NCBI RefSeq assembly: GCF_018260405.1
Contig: NZ_JAGLBG010000102.1
Location: 1 to 7,393 of the forward strand
Source: Deinococcus sp.
GTDB taxonomy: Bacteria; Deinococcota; Deinococci; Deinococcales; Deinococcaceae
Direction: 5' to 3'
Length of the DNA stretch: 7,393 nt
Shown in pieces: positions 1-6,522 of the stretch (position 1 is the first letter of the stretch; each line of letters opens with the position of its first letter). The notes under the pieces were generated by a model. It made no database searches. It saw nothing but the letters and a program-made list of their open reading frames with translations, and was not told the DNA's origin. Both the position numbers and the translations under genes were made by a program.

Positions 1-1
1 G

Positions 2-58
2 ATGGAAATGGGCGAGTCACTCCGTGAACTCCTGCGGTTGGGCGTTAAAGCAGCCTGA
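2..58 (+). CDS. possible C-terminal end of a gene entering from the left
   Basis: One forward frame is open from the window edge to a TGA at 56-58. It gives 18 residues ending in LRELLRLGVKAA, which looks like an amphipathic helix of the kind often found at protein ends. No family can be recognised from so few residues. A frame this short can be open by chance, and no terminator hairpin of clear quality follows, so this is only a candidate. Confidence 0.25.
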   Translation: MEMGESLRELLRLGVKAA

Positions 59-392
59 AAGGTTCCGAACTACTGAACTCAGGGAAACCTCTATAAAATC
101 TAGTCGCTTGCAGACTCTGCCCGGTGTTGCCCAGGCGAAACAACGGTCACTCATCACTTTTCTGGGGTAGCCCTGTCTTGATACCCACGAGAAGTAGGTG
201 GTGGGCTTTTATACGGAGTGCTGTGCGCTTCCTGAACAGCCCGTAAAGGTGCCTGGTTGCCAACTGCACGCCCCAAATCCGGTGTGTCCTCACTCGCTCT
301 GCGGCGCGGCTCCACGAGTCGGGCCGAGTTGAACGGTTGTTGTAAACCTTTCAATAGACCTGTTGCGCCGAGCAGGGCGCGTCGGAGCAACC
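59..392. other. stretch without a convincing gene
   Basis: No reading frame here has both a plausible start with a ribosome binding site and protein-like composition. The open frames that cover it on both strands run into or begin inside the adjacent repeat. Small inverted repeats are present: GCGCC 365-369 with GGCGC 376-380 (6-base loop), and ACTCG 292-296 with CGAGT 315-319. The block may be decayed mobile-element or intergenic DNA; nothing identifies it further. Confidence 0.5.
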
Positions 393-524
393 CTAGAGCA
401 GTTTTCCGAATGGTGGGCACGTCGGAAAAACACCGCCGCCCCCTTCATTCTACGTTCTGCTCTTTTTTTTCACTCGTTCCACTCGGCAATTAGAATAACC
501 GGGCGGCTTTTGCAAGAGGTCTAA
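393..524 (+). repeat. degenerate copy of a palindromic dispersed repeat (copy 1)
   Basis: Positions 393-489 match the reverse complement of 6804-6900 at about 92% by hand alignment (seven substitutions and one T-run length difference). The matching part keeps a fold: AGAGCAG 395-401 pairs with CTGCTCT 457-463, GAATGGTGGG 408-417 pairs with CCCTTCATTC 441-450 (one mismatch, one G-T wobble), and CGG/CCG pair at the tip. Eight T bases follow the outer stem. Beyond 489 the sequence diverges from copy 2. The strong 13-bp hairpin of copy 2 is not recognisable, but a degraded right end (TTTTGCAAGAGGTCTAA, up to 524) is likely. The left terminus reads CTAGAGCA instead of TTAGAGCA. It has no coding capacity. 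Confidence 0.8.
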
Positions 525-545
525 TGGAAGTCGGTCTAACAAGAA

Positions 546-573
546 GGAGGCGGCCTCCATCGGGGCAGCCTCC
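546..573 (-). terminator. rho-independent-type terminator of glnN
   Basis: GGAGGCGGCC (546-555) and GGCAGCCTCC (564-573) form a 10-bp stem with one mismatch and an 8-base loop. On the minus strand the stem is followed by the T-rich TTCTTGTT, while on the plus strand no T-run follows. It begins about 50 bases past the glnN stop codon, so it best fits the end of that transcript. Confidence 0.65.
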
Positions 574-621
574 TCAACGTTACTGTTTTGACCTGAAGGC
601 CGTTTTACTTGGCCAGCCCTG

Positions 622-2787
622 TTACTTGACGAACAGCATTTGGCGGTAGGTCGGCAACGTCCAGTGCTTGACGCTGACCAGTTCTTCGAGCTGATCGGCG
701 GCGTCGCGCACCTTGCTCATGGCCGGGAGCACTGCCGCGTGCATGTGGTGGGCCTTCTCGTGAATTTCTTCGCCGCCCAGTGCGTCGTTCTGCTTACGCA
801 GGTCCTGAAGGGCGGTGTACAGGCTGTCGGTCAGAATGACGATTTCCTTGGTGATGCCGTCTACCGCCTTGCTTTTAGTCTTCACTTCGCCCAGCTCAGC
901 GAGGTAGCTGATCGCGGCGGGCAGAATCTGCGTCTGGGCCATGTACTCGGTGGTTTCGCCCTCGATATTCACAGTCTTGAAATAGATGTCGTACATAATT
1001 TCCTGGCGGGCGATTAGTTCGCGCTCGTTCAGGATACCGAGCTTGCCGAACAGTTCAATGTTCTTCTTACTGTCCAGGTGCTTGATGGCGTCGAGGGTGG
1101 TCCGCAGGTTCAGCAGTTTGCGTTTCTTCTCGGCTTCCACGTGCCAGGCGCTGCTGTAACCGTCGCCGTTGAACACGATGCGCTCGTATTTCTTATAGGT
1201 GTCGCGCACCACTTCGCCCACAGCGCTGTCCAGCGTCGCGCCTTTGACCTTCAGTTTCTTTTCAAGGTCGGCAGTCAACTGCGCCACAGCGTCAGCCACG
1301 ATCGCGTTCATAACCGTGATCGGAAAGCTGATGCTCTGGCTGCTGCCCACGGCGCGGAACTCGAACTTGTTGCCGGTGAAGGCAAAGGGGCTGGTGCGGT
1401 TGCGGTCCCCGGCATGCACCGGAATTTCGGGAAGCACGCGGCTGCCCAGACCCATCAGGCCCGCCGACTTGCTGCTGCCGCCCTTACCGCTCACGATACG
1501 CTCGAAAATGTCGGTCAGTTCGCTACCCAAAAACACGCTGATGATGGCGGGCGGCGCTTCATTGGCGCCCAGCCGGTGATCGTTGCTGGCGCTGGCGACG
1601 CAGGTTCGCAGCAGGTCCTGGTGGTCGTCCACGGCTTTGAGAACCGCCGAGCAGAAAAACAGGAACTGCATGTTCTCGCTAGGGGTGTCGCCGGGGTCCA
1701 GCAGGTTCTCGCCCGCGTCGGTGCCCATGCTCCAGTTGCAGTGCTTGCCCGACCCGTTGATGCCTGCGAAGGGCTTTTCGTGCAGCAGGCACACCAGCCC
1801 GTACTTGCGGGCAGTGCTGCGCAGAATCTGCATGATCAACTGCTGGTGGTCGGCGGCGATGTTGCTGTCCTCGAAGATCGGGGCGACCTCGAACTGGCCG
1901 GGGGCCACCTCGTTGTGGCGGGTCTTGACCGGAATACCCAGCGCGTACAACTGCATTTCGGCGTCGGTCATAAAGCTCAGGATGCGGTCGGGGATGGCCC
2001 CGAAATAGTGGTCTTCCAGCTCCTGACCACGCGGGGGCTTCGCACCGAACAGGGTACGCCCGGTCATCACGAGGTCGGGGCGGCGGTAGTAGTACTCCTC
2101 GGCAATCAGGAAGTATTCCTGCTCTGCGCCCAGGGTGCTGCTTACGCGGGTGCCTTCAGACGCGCCGAACAGCTTGAGGGCCGGAGCCACGGCTTTGTTC
2201 AGCGACTCGATGGAACGCAGCAGCGGGGTCTTGAGATCAAGCGCCTCGCCGGTCCAGCTGGCAAACACGCTGGGAATGCACAGGGTCGCGCCGTTGGCGT
2301 GCCGGATGATGAAGGCCGGTGACGAGGGGTCCCAGGCCGTGTAGCCACGCGCCTCGAAGGTGGCCCGCAGGCCGCCCGAGGGGAAGCTGGAGGCGTCCGG
2401 CTCAGCCTGAATCAGCTCCTTGCCCGAGAACGACATGATCGCTACGCCGTCGCCCGAGGGGTTCAGGAAGCTGTCGTGCTTCTCGGCGGTAGCGCCGGTC
2501 AGCGGCTGGAACCAGTGGGTGTAGTGGGTCGCTCCCTTTTCCATCGCCCAGGTCTTCATGGCGAGGGCCACGGTGTCGGCGATGCTGGAATCAAGCTGCT
2601 CGCCGCGCTCCACGGTGGCCTGAAGACTGCGGTAGGCGGGCTTACTCAGGCGGGTCTTGAGTTCTTCCAGGGTCAGCACGTCGCTGGCAAACAGCTTGTT
2701 GACCACGTCGCTGGGGCTGGCGGTCTGCTTGGCATCGACGCGCCATTTGCGCGCCACCGAATTCACATCAAAGTTCTGCTGAGTCAT
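622..2787 (-). CDS. glnN: glutamine synthetase type III (GSIII)
   Basis: This cytoplasmic enzyme makes glutamine from glutamate and ammonium with ATP. The 721-residue length fits the GSIII family (about 700-730), far longer than type I enzymes. The family-specific N-terminal domain occupies roughly residues 1-200. The catalytic core shows GAEQEYFL at 220-227 (metal-binding Glu), RHNEVAPGQFE at 290-300, NGSGKHCNWS at 344-353 (catalytic core His region) and NDHRLGANEAPPAI at 402-415, the typical GSIII form of the nucleotide/glutamate region. A helical C-terminal domain follows. The frame is intact. The ATG at 2787 has GGGAG (2796-2792) four bases upstream. It is divergent from glnA and ends at a hairpin terminator. 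A strong predicted promoter (2875-2904) leaves a structured leader of about 80 bases. The product assignment is secure; the symbol follows use in other bacteria. Confidence 0.97.
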   Translation of the reverse strand: MTQQNFDVNSVARKWRVDAKQTASPSDVVNKLFASDVLTLEELKTRLSKPAYRSLQATVERGEQLDSSIADTVALAMKTWAMEKGATHYTHWFQPLTGATAEKHDSFLNPSGDGVAIMSFSGKELIQAEPDASSFPSGGLRATFEARGYTAWDPSSPAFIIRHANGATLCIPSVFASWTGEALDLKTPLLRSIESLNKAVAPALKLFGASEGTRVSSTLGAEQEYFLIAEEYYYRRPDLVMTGRTLFGAKPPRGQELEDHYFGAIPDRILSFMTDAEMQLYALGIPVKTRHNEVAPGQFEVAPIFEDSNIAADHQQLIMQILRSTARKYGLVCLLHEKPFAGINGSGKHCNWSMGTDAGENLLDPGDTPSENMQFLFFCSAVLKAVDDHQDLLRTCVASASNDHRLGANEAPPAIISVFLGSELTDIFERIVSGKGGSSKSAGLMGLGSRVLPEIPVHAGDRNRTSPFAFTGNKFEFRAVGSSQSISFPITVMNAIVADAVAQLTADLEKKLKVKGATLDSAVGEVVRDTYKKYERIVFNGDGYSSAWHVEAEKKRKLLNLRTTLDAIKHLDSKKNIELFGKLGILNERELIARQEIMYDIYFKTVNIEGETTEYMAQTQILPAAISYLAELGEVKTKSKAVDGITKEIVILTDSLYTALQDLRKQNDALGGEEIHEKAHHMHAAVLPAMSKVRDAADQLEELVSVKHWTLPTYRQMLFVK

Positions 2788-2800
2788 GTCGCTCCCTGTT

Positions 2801-2858
2801 GCAGGTGTTCAGGCGGGAGGGCAGCGGGGAACCTCTTGGTCTCCGCCACCTGCTGAAC
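2801..2858 (-). promoter_or_regulatory. glnN leader with two competing inverted repeats
   Basis: On the plus strand, GCAGGTG 2801-2807 can pair with CACCTGC 2847-2853, while the overlapping GTTCAG 2807-2812 can pair with CTGAAC 2853-2858. Both can stack on an inner GGCGG/CCGCC stem (2812-2816 with 2843-2847; one base pair is given up in the first form). The pairings share bases, so only one can form at a time. The region lies between the predicted transcription start and the ribosome binding site of glnN. Attenuation or another RNA control is inferred only. Confidence 0.4.
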
Positions 2859-2874
2859 ATCTGCTACTTCCTGA

Positions 2875-2904
2875 AGTATAGGAGCACAGAGGGAAAGGTT
2901 TCAA
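2875..2904 (-). promoter_or_regulatory. sigma70-type promoter of glnN
   Basis: On the minus strand, TTGAAA (2904-2899) and TATACT (2880-2875) each match the consensus at five of six positions and are 18 bases apart. Transcription would begin near 2868, giving a leader of about 80 bases. Confidence 0.65.
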
Positions 2905-2918
2905 TATTCTTCTGAACA

Positions 2919-2942
2919 ACTTGCCACTTGTTTCCGAACTTG
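2919..2942 (-). promoter_or_regulatory. three CAAGT repeats upstream of the glnN promoter
   Basis: ACTTG occurs on the plus strand at 2919-2923, 2926-2930 and 2938-2942, which reads as three direct CAAGT repeats just upstream of the -35 box on the minus strand. The start-to-start spacings are 7 and 12 bases. The position suits an activator or repressor site, but no regulator is identified and chance repetition is possible. Confidence 0.3.
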
Positions 2943-2997
2943 GCCGGTTACGCGGCCCAAGATTTGCACTTTGTTGCACCCCAGATAGCCAATTGGC
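2940..2997. promoter_or_regulatory. hairpin and perfect palindrome in the control region
   Basis: TTGGCCG (2940-2946) pairs with CGGCCCAA (2953-2960) with one bulged C and a 6-base loop. Downstream, GCCAATTGGC (2988-2997) is a perfect 10-bp palindrome, the form expected of a site for a dimeric regulator. They lie between the predicted glnN and glnA promoters. Function is inferred from position only. Confidence 0.3.
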
Positions 2998-3057
2998 CTG
3001 AAATGACGTAACTTATGGCTATGCGCTGCTACAGCGGCCCTGTCCCCGGTGCCCTTT

Positions 3058-3087
3058 TTGATCGCCTGGGCACGGCGCGGGCATTAT
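3058..3087 (+). promoter_or_regulatory. candidate glnA promoter
   Basis: TTGATC (3058-3063) and CATTAT (3082-3087) are 18 bases apart, each matching four of six consensus positions. Transcription would start near 3094, leaving a short leader with GGAGG at 3101-3105, 11 bases before the ATG. An inverted repeat, GTGCCC 3049-3054 with GGGCAC 3068-3073, straddles the -35 box and could be an operator. The promoter is weak by eye, as would suit a controlled gene. Confidence 0.4.
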
Positions 3088-3116
3088 GTTAGGCACCGCC
3101 GGAGGCCCCCACCCAG

Positions 3117-4478
3117 ATGACCCCAAAACCTGATCAACCCCGCCCCACCGCAGCACAGATTCTGAAACTGCTTCAGGATCAGGAAGTCAAATTTCTGCGC
3201 TTACAGTTCACCGATATTCTGGGCAACACCAAGAATGTCGAGGTTCCCAGGTCGCAGTTCCAGAAGGCCCTGAGCGGCGATGTCACCTTCGACGGTAGTG
3301 CCGTAGAGGGATTTACCCGGGTCGAGGAAAGCGACATGCTGCTCTCACCCGACCTGTCCACGTTCCTGATCTACCCTTTGTTCAGCCGTGAAGAAGGCGA
3401 ACGGGGCCGTGTGGCGCGGCTGATCTGCGACGTGATGATGCCCGGCGGCGCGCCTTTTGGCGGCGACCCCCGCTACGTCCTTAAGCAGCAGATCGCGCGG
3501 GCACAGGAACTGGGATACGAAATGTATGTCGGCGTGGAGCCAGAATTTTTTCTGTTCGAGCGTACCGAAACCGGGCGCGGCACCACGACCACGCACGACA
3601 AGGCAGGCTACTTCGATCTGGCCCCGGTCGACAAGGGTGAGCGTATTCGCCGCGAAATCGCCAACAAACTGGTCGAAATGGGTTTTGAAATAGAAGGCTC
3701 GCACCACGAGGTCGCGCCTGGACAGCACGAGATCGATTTCAGGTACGCCCCCGCTCTAGAAACAGCCGACCGGATCGCCACCTTCAAATTCGTGGTCAAA
3801 CGGGTCGCCCTGGAACACGGGCTGCTGGCAAGCTTTTTGCCCAAGCCCCTGGCCGCTGTCCACGGCAGCGGGATGCACTGTCATGTCAGTCTGTTTAAAG
3901 CCCAGAAAAACGCCTTCGACGATCCGCAGGGCGAATACGGGCTGAGCGTTACCGCGCGCCAGTTCATCGCGGGGCTGCTCGCGCACGCCGAGGGTATGAC
4001 CGCCATTACCAATCCGCTGGTCAACAGTTATAAGCGCCTTGTGCCGGGCTTTGAAGCCCCCGTGAACATCGCCTGGAGCACCAGCAACCGCTCGGCCCTG
4101 ATCCGTATTCCGGCCAAACACGGCAACAGCACCCGCGCCGAAGTGCGAATGCCCGACCCAAGCTGCAACCCGTATCTGGCACTGGCGGTCATGCTTGCCG
4201 CAGGTCTGGACGGTATAACGCAGAAAATGGAACCCGCGCCCGCCATTCAGCGCAACATTTTCAAGATGACCGTGCGCGAAAAACGCCACCACCGCGTCAA
4301 GGAGCTGCCCAGCGACCTGAGCGAAGCCGTCAAGGAACTGCAAAAAGACGAAGTGATTGCCCAGGCGCTCGGTGAGCATGTCATGGACCATTTTGTCGAG
4401 GCAAAAACAGCGGAGTGGCGGGCCTATAACCAGACCGTTCATCAGTGGGAGCTGGACCGCTACCTCGATCTGATCTGA
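3117..4478 (+). CDS. glnA: glutamine synthetase type I
   Basis: This cytoplasmic enzyme catalyses ATP-dependent condensation of ammonium with glutamate. Its 453 residues and motif set match the shorter, Bacillus-like (alpha) branch of type I enzymes. An N-terminal beta-grasp domain (about 20-105) carries the DGSAVEGFTRVEESD segment; Arg68 aligns with the Bacillus residue involved in glutamine feedback inhibition. The catalytic domain shows GVEPEFF (139-145), HHEVAPGQHEID (196-207), HGSGMHCHVSL (249-259), NSYKRLVPGFEAP (303-315) with the flexible-loop Glu313, and RAEVRMPDPSCNPYL (340-354). The position that carries the adenylylated Tyr in the beta branch (NLYDLPP) reads NIFKM, with Phe382, so adenylylation control is unlikely. 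GGAGG lies 11 bases before the ATG. The gene is divergent from glnN, and an RNHCP gene follows 90 bases downstream. Confidence 0.97.
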   Translation: MTPKPDQPRPTAAQILKLLQDQEVKFLRLQFTDILGNTKNVEVPRSQFQKALSGDVTFDGSAVEGFTRVEESDMLLSPDLSTFLIYPLFSREEGERGRVARLICDVMMPGGAPFGGDPRYVLKQQIARAQELGYEMYVGVEPEFFLFERTETGRGTTTTHDKAGYFDLAPVDKGERIRREIANKLVEMGFEIEGSHHEVAPGQHEIDFRYAPALETADRIATFKFVVKRVALEHGLLASFLPKPLAAVHGSGMHCHVSLFKAQKNAFDDPQGEYGLSVTARQFIAGLLAHAEGMTAITNPLVNSYKRLVPGFEAPVNIAWSTSNRSALIRIPAKHGNSTRAEVRMPDPSCNPYLALAVMLAAGLDGITQKMEPAPAIQRNIFKMTVREKRHHRVKELPSDLSEAVKELQKDEVIAQALGEHVMDHFVEAKTAEWRAYNQTVHQWELDRYLDLI

Positions 4479-4503
4479 TCTCACCGACAAACCCATATCG
4501 CCG

Positions 4504-4535
4504 TGATGAAATAGAAGTGATATGACTTCTCATCA
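4504..4535 (+). other. hairpin between glnA and the RNHCP gene
   Basis: AGAAGT (4513-4518) and ACTTCT (4525-4530) form a perfect 6-bp stem with a 6-base loop, extended by TGATG (4504-4508) with CATCA (4531-4535) across a 4-base bulge. No T-run follows, so it is not a typical rho-independent terminator. It may protect the glnA message end or act as an operator before the next gene. Confidence 0.35.
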
Positions 4536-4541
4536 GCTTAA

Positions 4542-4582
4542 CGCCGCCCGACTCGCCGAACGCACTTCATGACCGGGCGGCG
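4542..4582 (+). promoter_or_regulatory. inverted repeat enclosing the RNHCP start codon
   Basis: CGCCGCCCG (4542-4550) and CGGGCGGCG (4574-4582) are perfect 9-bp inverted repeats with a 23-base loop. The ATG at 4569 lies inside the loop and codons 2-5 enter the stem. No Shine-Dalgarno sequence precedes the ATG. If transcribed, the stem could limit translation; this is inferred from position. Confidence 0.4.
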
Positions 4583-4904
4583 CTTTACGGTGCAGGGCAC
4601 CAACAATTCTTTTTACTGCGGAAACTGTGGCGCAGAAGTCCAGCCGCTCAAAAACGGCTCGGTTCGCAATCATTGCCCCGTGTGCTTGCACAGCAAACAT
4701 GTGGACGTGCACCCCGGTGACCGTGCCTGTACCTGTCTGGGCGATATGGAGCCGGTAGGAGTAGAGCAAAACGGCAAAAAAGGCTGGGTGATCGTTCACC
4801 GCTGTAGCAAGTGCGGCTACGAGGGGCGCAACCGCGCTGCTCTAGACGACCCCGAACAGCCAGACGACTGGGACGCCCTGATCGCATTGACTCAGGACAG
4901 ATAG
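4569..4904 (+). CDS. RNHCP domain protein (zinc-ribbon-like)
   Basis: A 111-residue soluble protein named for the motif Arg-Asn-His-Cys-Pro, present at residues 33-37. Cysteine pairs C17/C20, C36/C39 and C79/C82 (YCGNC, HCPVC, RCSKC), plus C54/C56, suggest one or two bound zinc ions. The conserved HSKHVDVHPGDR stretch (41-52) is also typical of the family, which has no established biochemical function; nucleic-acid binding is a guess from the zinc-ribbon look. The start is constrained: an in-frame TAA lies at 4539 and the ATG at 4569 is the first usual start after it, although no Shine-Dalgarno site precedes it. It follows glnA by 90 bases on the same strand and may share its transcript. It converges on murA with 37 bases between the stop codons. 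Confidence 0.92.
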   Translation: MTGRRFTVQGTNNSFYCGNCGAEVQPLKNGSVRNHCPVCLHSKHVDVHPGDRACTCLGDMEPVGVEQNGKKGWVIVHRCSKCGYEGRNRAALDDPEQPDDWDALIALTQDR

Positions 4905-4941
4905 CAGCGGCTGGGCAAGCCCTGAAGACCTTATCAATCAA

Positions 4942-6225
4942 TCAGTCCATCGCGTCGGCGAGGACAGCTTCGGGCTGCACTGCATAAGCACCGATCTGCC
5001 GCAAACGCTCGGCGAGGCGTTCATAACCACGGTTAAGGTACTGCACGCCGTCGATAACCGTTTCGCCTTCGGTGGTCAGGCCAGCAATAAACAGGGCGGC
5101 TCCGGCCCGCAGATCGGCGGCCTTGACCTGCGCGGCCTGAAGCGGCGCGCCCTGAATCACCTGGGTGTAGCCGCTCACGGTGATTTTGGCCCCCATGCGG
5201 TGCAACTCGGCCACGTGCGTCAGGCGGTCAGGATACACCGGGTCTTGCACCACGCTGGTACCCGGCACCGTCGCCAGCAGCGCACTCATCTGCGGCTGCA
5301 CGTCTGTCGGGAAACCAGGGTAACTCTGGGTGGTCACATTGACTGGACTCAGTTCCCGGTTACGGGCATCCACGACTATGCTGGTGCCCTCTTCATGAAC
5401 CTCTACGCCCATCTCGCGCAGCTTGGCTGTCACAGCGTTCAGGTGGTCGGGCCGTACATTGGTCAGCTTCAACCGGCTGCGGGCCGCTGCGGCCAGAATC
5501 ATGAAAGTCCCCGCTTCGATGCGGTCCGGAATAACTGTGTATTCGCCGCCGCGCAGGGCAGGGACGCCCCGGATCACCAGAGTATTGCTGCCCGCACCCT
5601 GAATGTCGGCTCCCAGACTGTTCAGGAATTCGATTAGGTCCACGACGTCGGTATCGATACTGGCGTTTTCTAGGGTTACGACACCGTCACCCAGCACACT
5701 CGCCAGAATCGCATTGTGGGTGCCGCCAACTGTAAGCAACTCAAAGGTATAGCTGCCGTTCAGACTGCCGCTGCGACTTGCGGCAAAGTGCCCGTCATCC
5801 TCGGTCACCTCGGCTCCTACCGCACGGAGAGCCTTGACATGCTGGTCAACCGGGCGCGGCCCCCAGGCACAGCCGCCCGGCATACTGACGGTGGCCTCTC
5901 CCATCCTTGCCAGAATGGCCCCCAGAACGATAAAACTGGCCCGCATCTTGCTCACTAGCGCGTAAGGAGCGTCGGTACTCAGAATTTCGGGGGTGTGCAG
6001 TGTCAGGGTGTTCGGGCCATTCCAGGTGTGGCGGGTGCCGATATGCCTCAGCAGTTCCAGAATGGTAGACACATCCGACAGACGCGGAATACCGTGCAAA
6101 GTGACCGGCTCACTGCTGAGAAGGGTGGCGACGATAATCGGCAGGGCAGCATTCTTGCTGTGTTGAATCGCGATTTCGCCGCTCAGTTCGCGGCCTCCTC
6201 GAATGTGCAGTGGGGTCAGTTGCAT
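4942..6225 (-). CDS. murA: UDP-N-acetylglucosamine 1-carboxyvinyltransferase
   Basis: This enzyme transfers enolpyruvate from phosphoenolpyruvate to UDP-GlcNAc, the first committed step of peptidoglycan synthesis, in the cytoplasm. The product has 427 residues (family about 420) with the two-domain EPSP-synthase-like fold. Visible landmarks are SKNAALP with Lys24 and Asn25, MPGGCAWGPRPVD with the catalytic Cys119 that fosfomycin modifies, PGFPTD with Asp308, DLRAGA at 371-376, and NRGYE with Arg399. Two signature positions differ from the common form: HSKNAALP instead of GAKNAALP, and Asn rather than Asp before RGYE. The ATG at 6225 is chosen over an in-frame TTG at 6231 because AGGA lies six bases before the ATG, whereas the TTG sits directly against it. 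It is divergent from the RHH gene and convergent with the RNHCP gene. No clear terminator is seen in the 37-base gap. Confidence 0.96.
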   Translation of the reverse strand: MQLTPLHIRGGRELSGEIAIQHSKNAALPIIVATLLSSEPVTLHGIPRLSDVSTILELLRHIGTRHTWNGPNTLTLHTPEILSTDAPYALVSKMRASFIVLGAILARMGEATVSMPGGCAWGPRPVDQHVKALRAVGAEVTEDDGHFAASRSGSLNGSYTFELLTVGGTHNAILASVLGDGVVTLENASIDTDVVDLIEFLNSLGADIQGAGSNTLVIRGVPALRGGEYTVIPDRIEAGTFMILAAAARSRLKLTNVRPDHLNAVTAKLREMGVEVHEEGTSIVVDARNRELSPVNVTTQSYPGFPTDVQPQMSALLATVPGTSVVQDPVYPDRLTHVAELHRMGAKITVSGYTQVIQGAPLQAAQVKAADLRAGAALFIAGLTTEGETVIDGVQYLNRGYERLAERLRQIGAYAVQPEAVLADAMD

Positions 6226-6231
6226 GGACAA

Positions 6232-6240
6232 TCCTTCCTT
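6232..6240 (-). promoter_or_regulatory. ribosome binding site deciding the murA start
   Basis: On the minus strand AAGGAAGGA occupies 6240-6232. Its last AGGA is six bases from the ATG at 6225 but has no spacer before the alternative TTG at 6231, which favours the ATG. Confidence 0.7.
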
Positions 6241-6312
6241 ATTGGTGGCTGTAAATTGAGGTTCTGTCGCCTTGAATGCGCTGTGAAGTACTCAAAAGTA
6301 ATACTACGCCGT

Positions 6313-6342
6313 ATCTTACACATCATACACACGCGTTGTCCA
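6313..6342 (-). promoter_or_regulatory. candidate murA promoter with an overlapping DnaA-box-like site
   Basis: On the minus strand TGGACA (6342-6337; five of six matches) and TAAGAT (6318-6313; four of six) are 18 bases apart, giving a leader of about 80 bases. The plus-strand sequence TTGTCCACA (6336-6344), one base from the DnaA-box consensus, covers the -35 box. A single box may be chance. Confidence 0.45.
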
Positions 6343-6397
6343 CAAAGGAAGGAAACTGATGCGGGTCAGGTGCAACATACTCATTACGCGGCAGATG

Positions 6398-6426
6398 TTG
6401 AGTGACTGCAAGAGGCGTGATAGCCT
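6398..6426 (+). promoter_or_regulatory. candidate promoter of the RHH gene
   Basis: TTGAGT (6398-6403) and TAGCCT (6421-6426) are 17 bases apart, and TGA directly before the -10 forms an extended -10 (TGn). Transcription would begin near 6433, leaving a leader of about 90 bases. The match is moderate (four and three of six positions). Confidence 0.35.
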
Positions 6427-6522
6427 GTCTTACAGTTCGTCTAACACAGTGCTCATCTGACACAGCGACCCCCCAGAGCAAGAACCCCAGTGACGTAAGC
6501 AGGTGAGTGATTTAGGAGCAGT

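Larger units (their letters stand above)
2788..3116. promoter_or_regulatory. divergent control region between glnN and glnA
   Basis: These 329 bases hold no gene. They contain, from the glnN side: the glnN ribosome binding site, a structured leader, a sigma70-type promoter for glnN, three CAAGT repeats, a bulged hairpin, the perfect palindrome GCCAATTGGC (2988-2997), and a weaker promoter and GGAGG site for glnA. Further small elements are ATAGCC 2985-2990 with GGCTAT 3017-3022, and the direct repeat TTGCAC at 2964-2969 and 2974-2979. Shared nitrogen-responsive control of both genes is inferred, but no known regulator site (GlnR/TnrA or NtcA type) is recognisable. Confidence 0.6.

Noticed and set aside
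154..493. Open frames on both strands (88 and 78 residues) near the left end
   Set aside because: Both run into the repeat at 393-524, and the parts inside it translate like the same shadow frames of copy 2; no ribosome binding sites and no recognisable family.
1078..2322. Forward frame of 414 residues opposite glnN
   Set aside because: It is an antisense shadow of a clearly real, conserved enzyme gene in GC-rich DNA.
2788..3116. Radiation/desiccation response palindrome or known nitrogen-regulator sites
   Set aside because: No sequence close to these consensus forms was found by eye in the control region.
3756..4496. Reverse frame of 246 residues opposite glnA
   Set aside because: It is an antisense shadow of the conserved glutamine synthetase frame.
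4905..4941. Bidirectional terminator between the RNHCP gene and murA
   Set aside because: Only a 4-bp GGCT/AGCC stem is visible, with no T-run in either direction.
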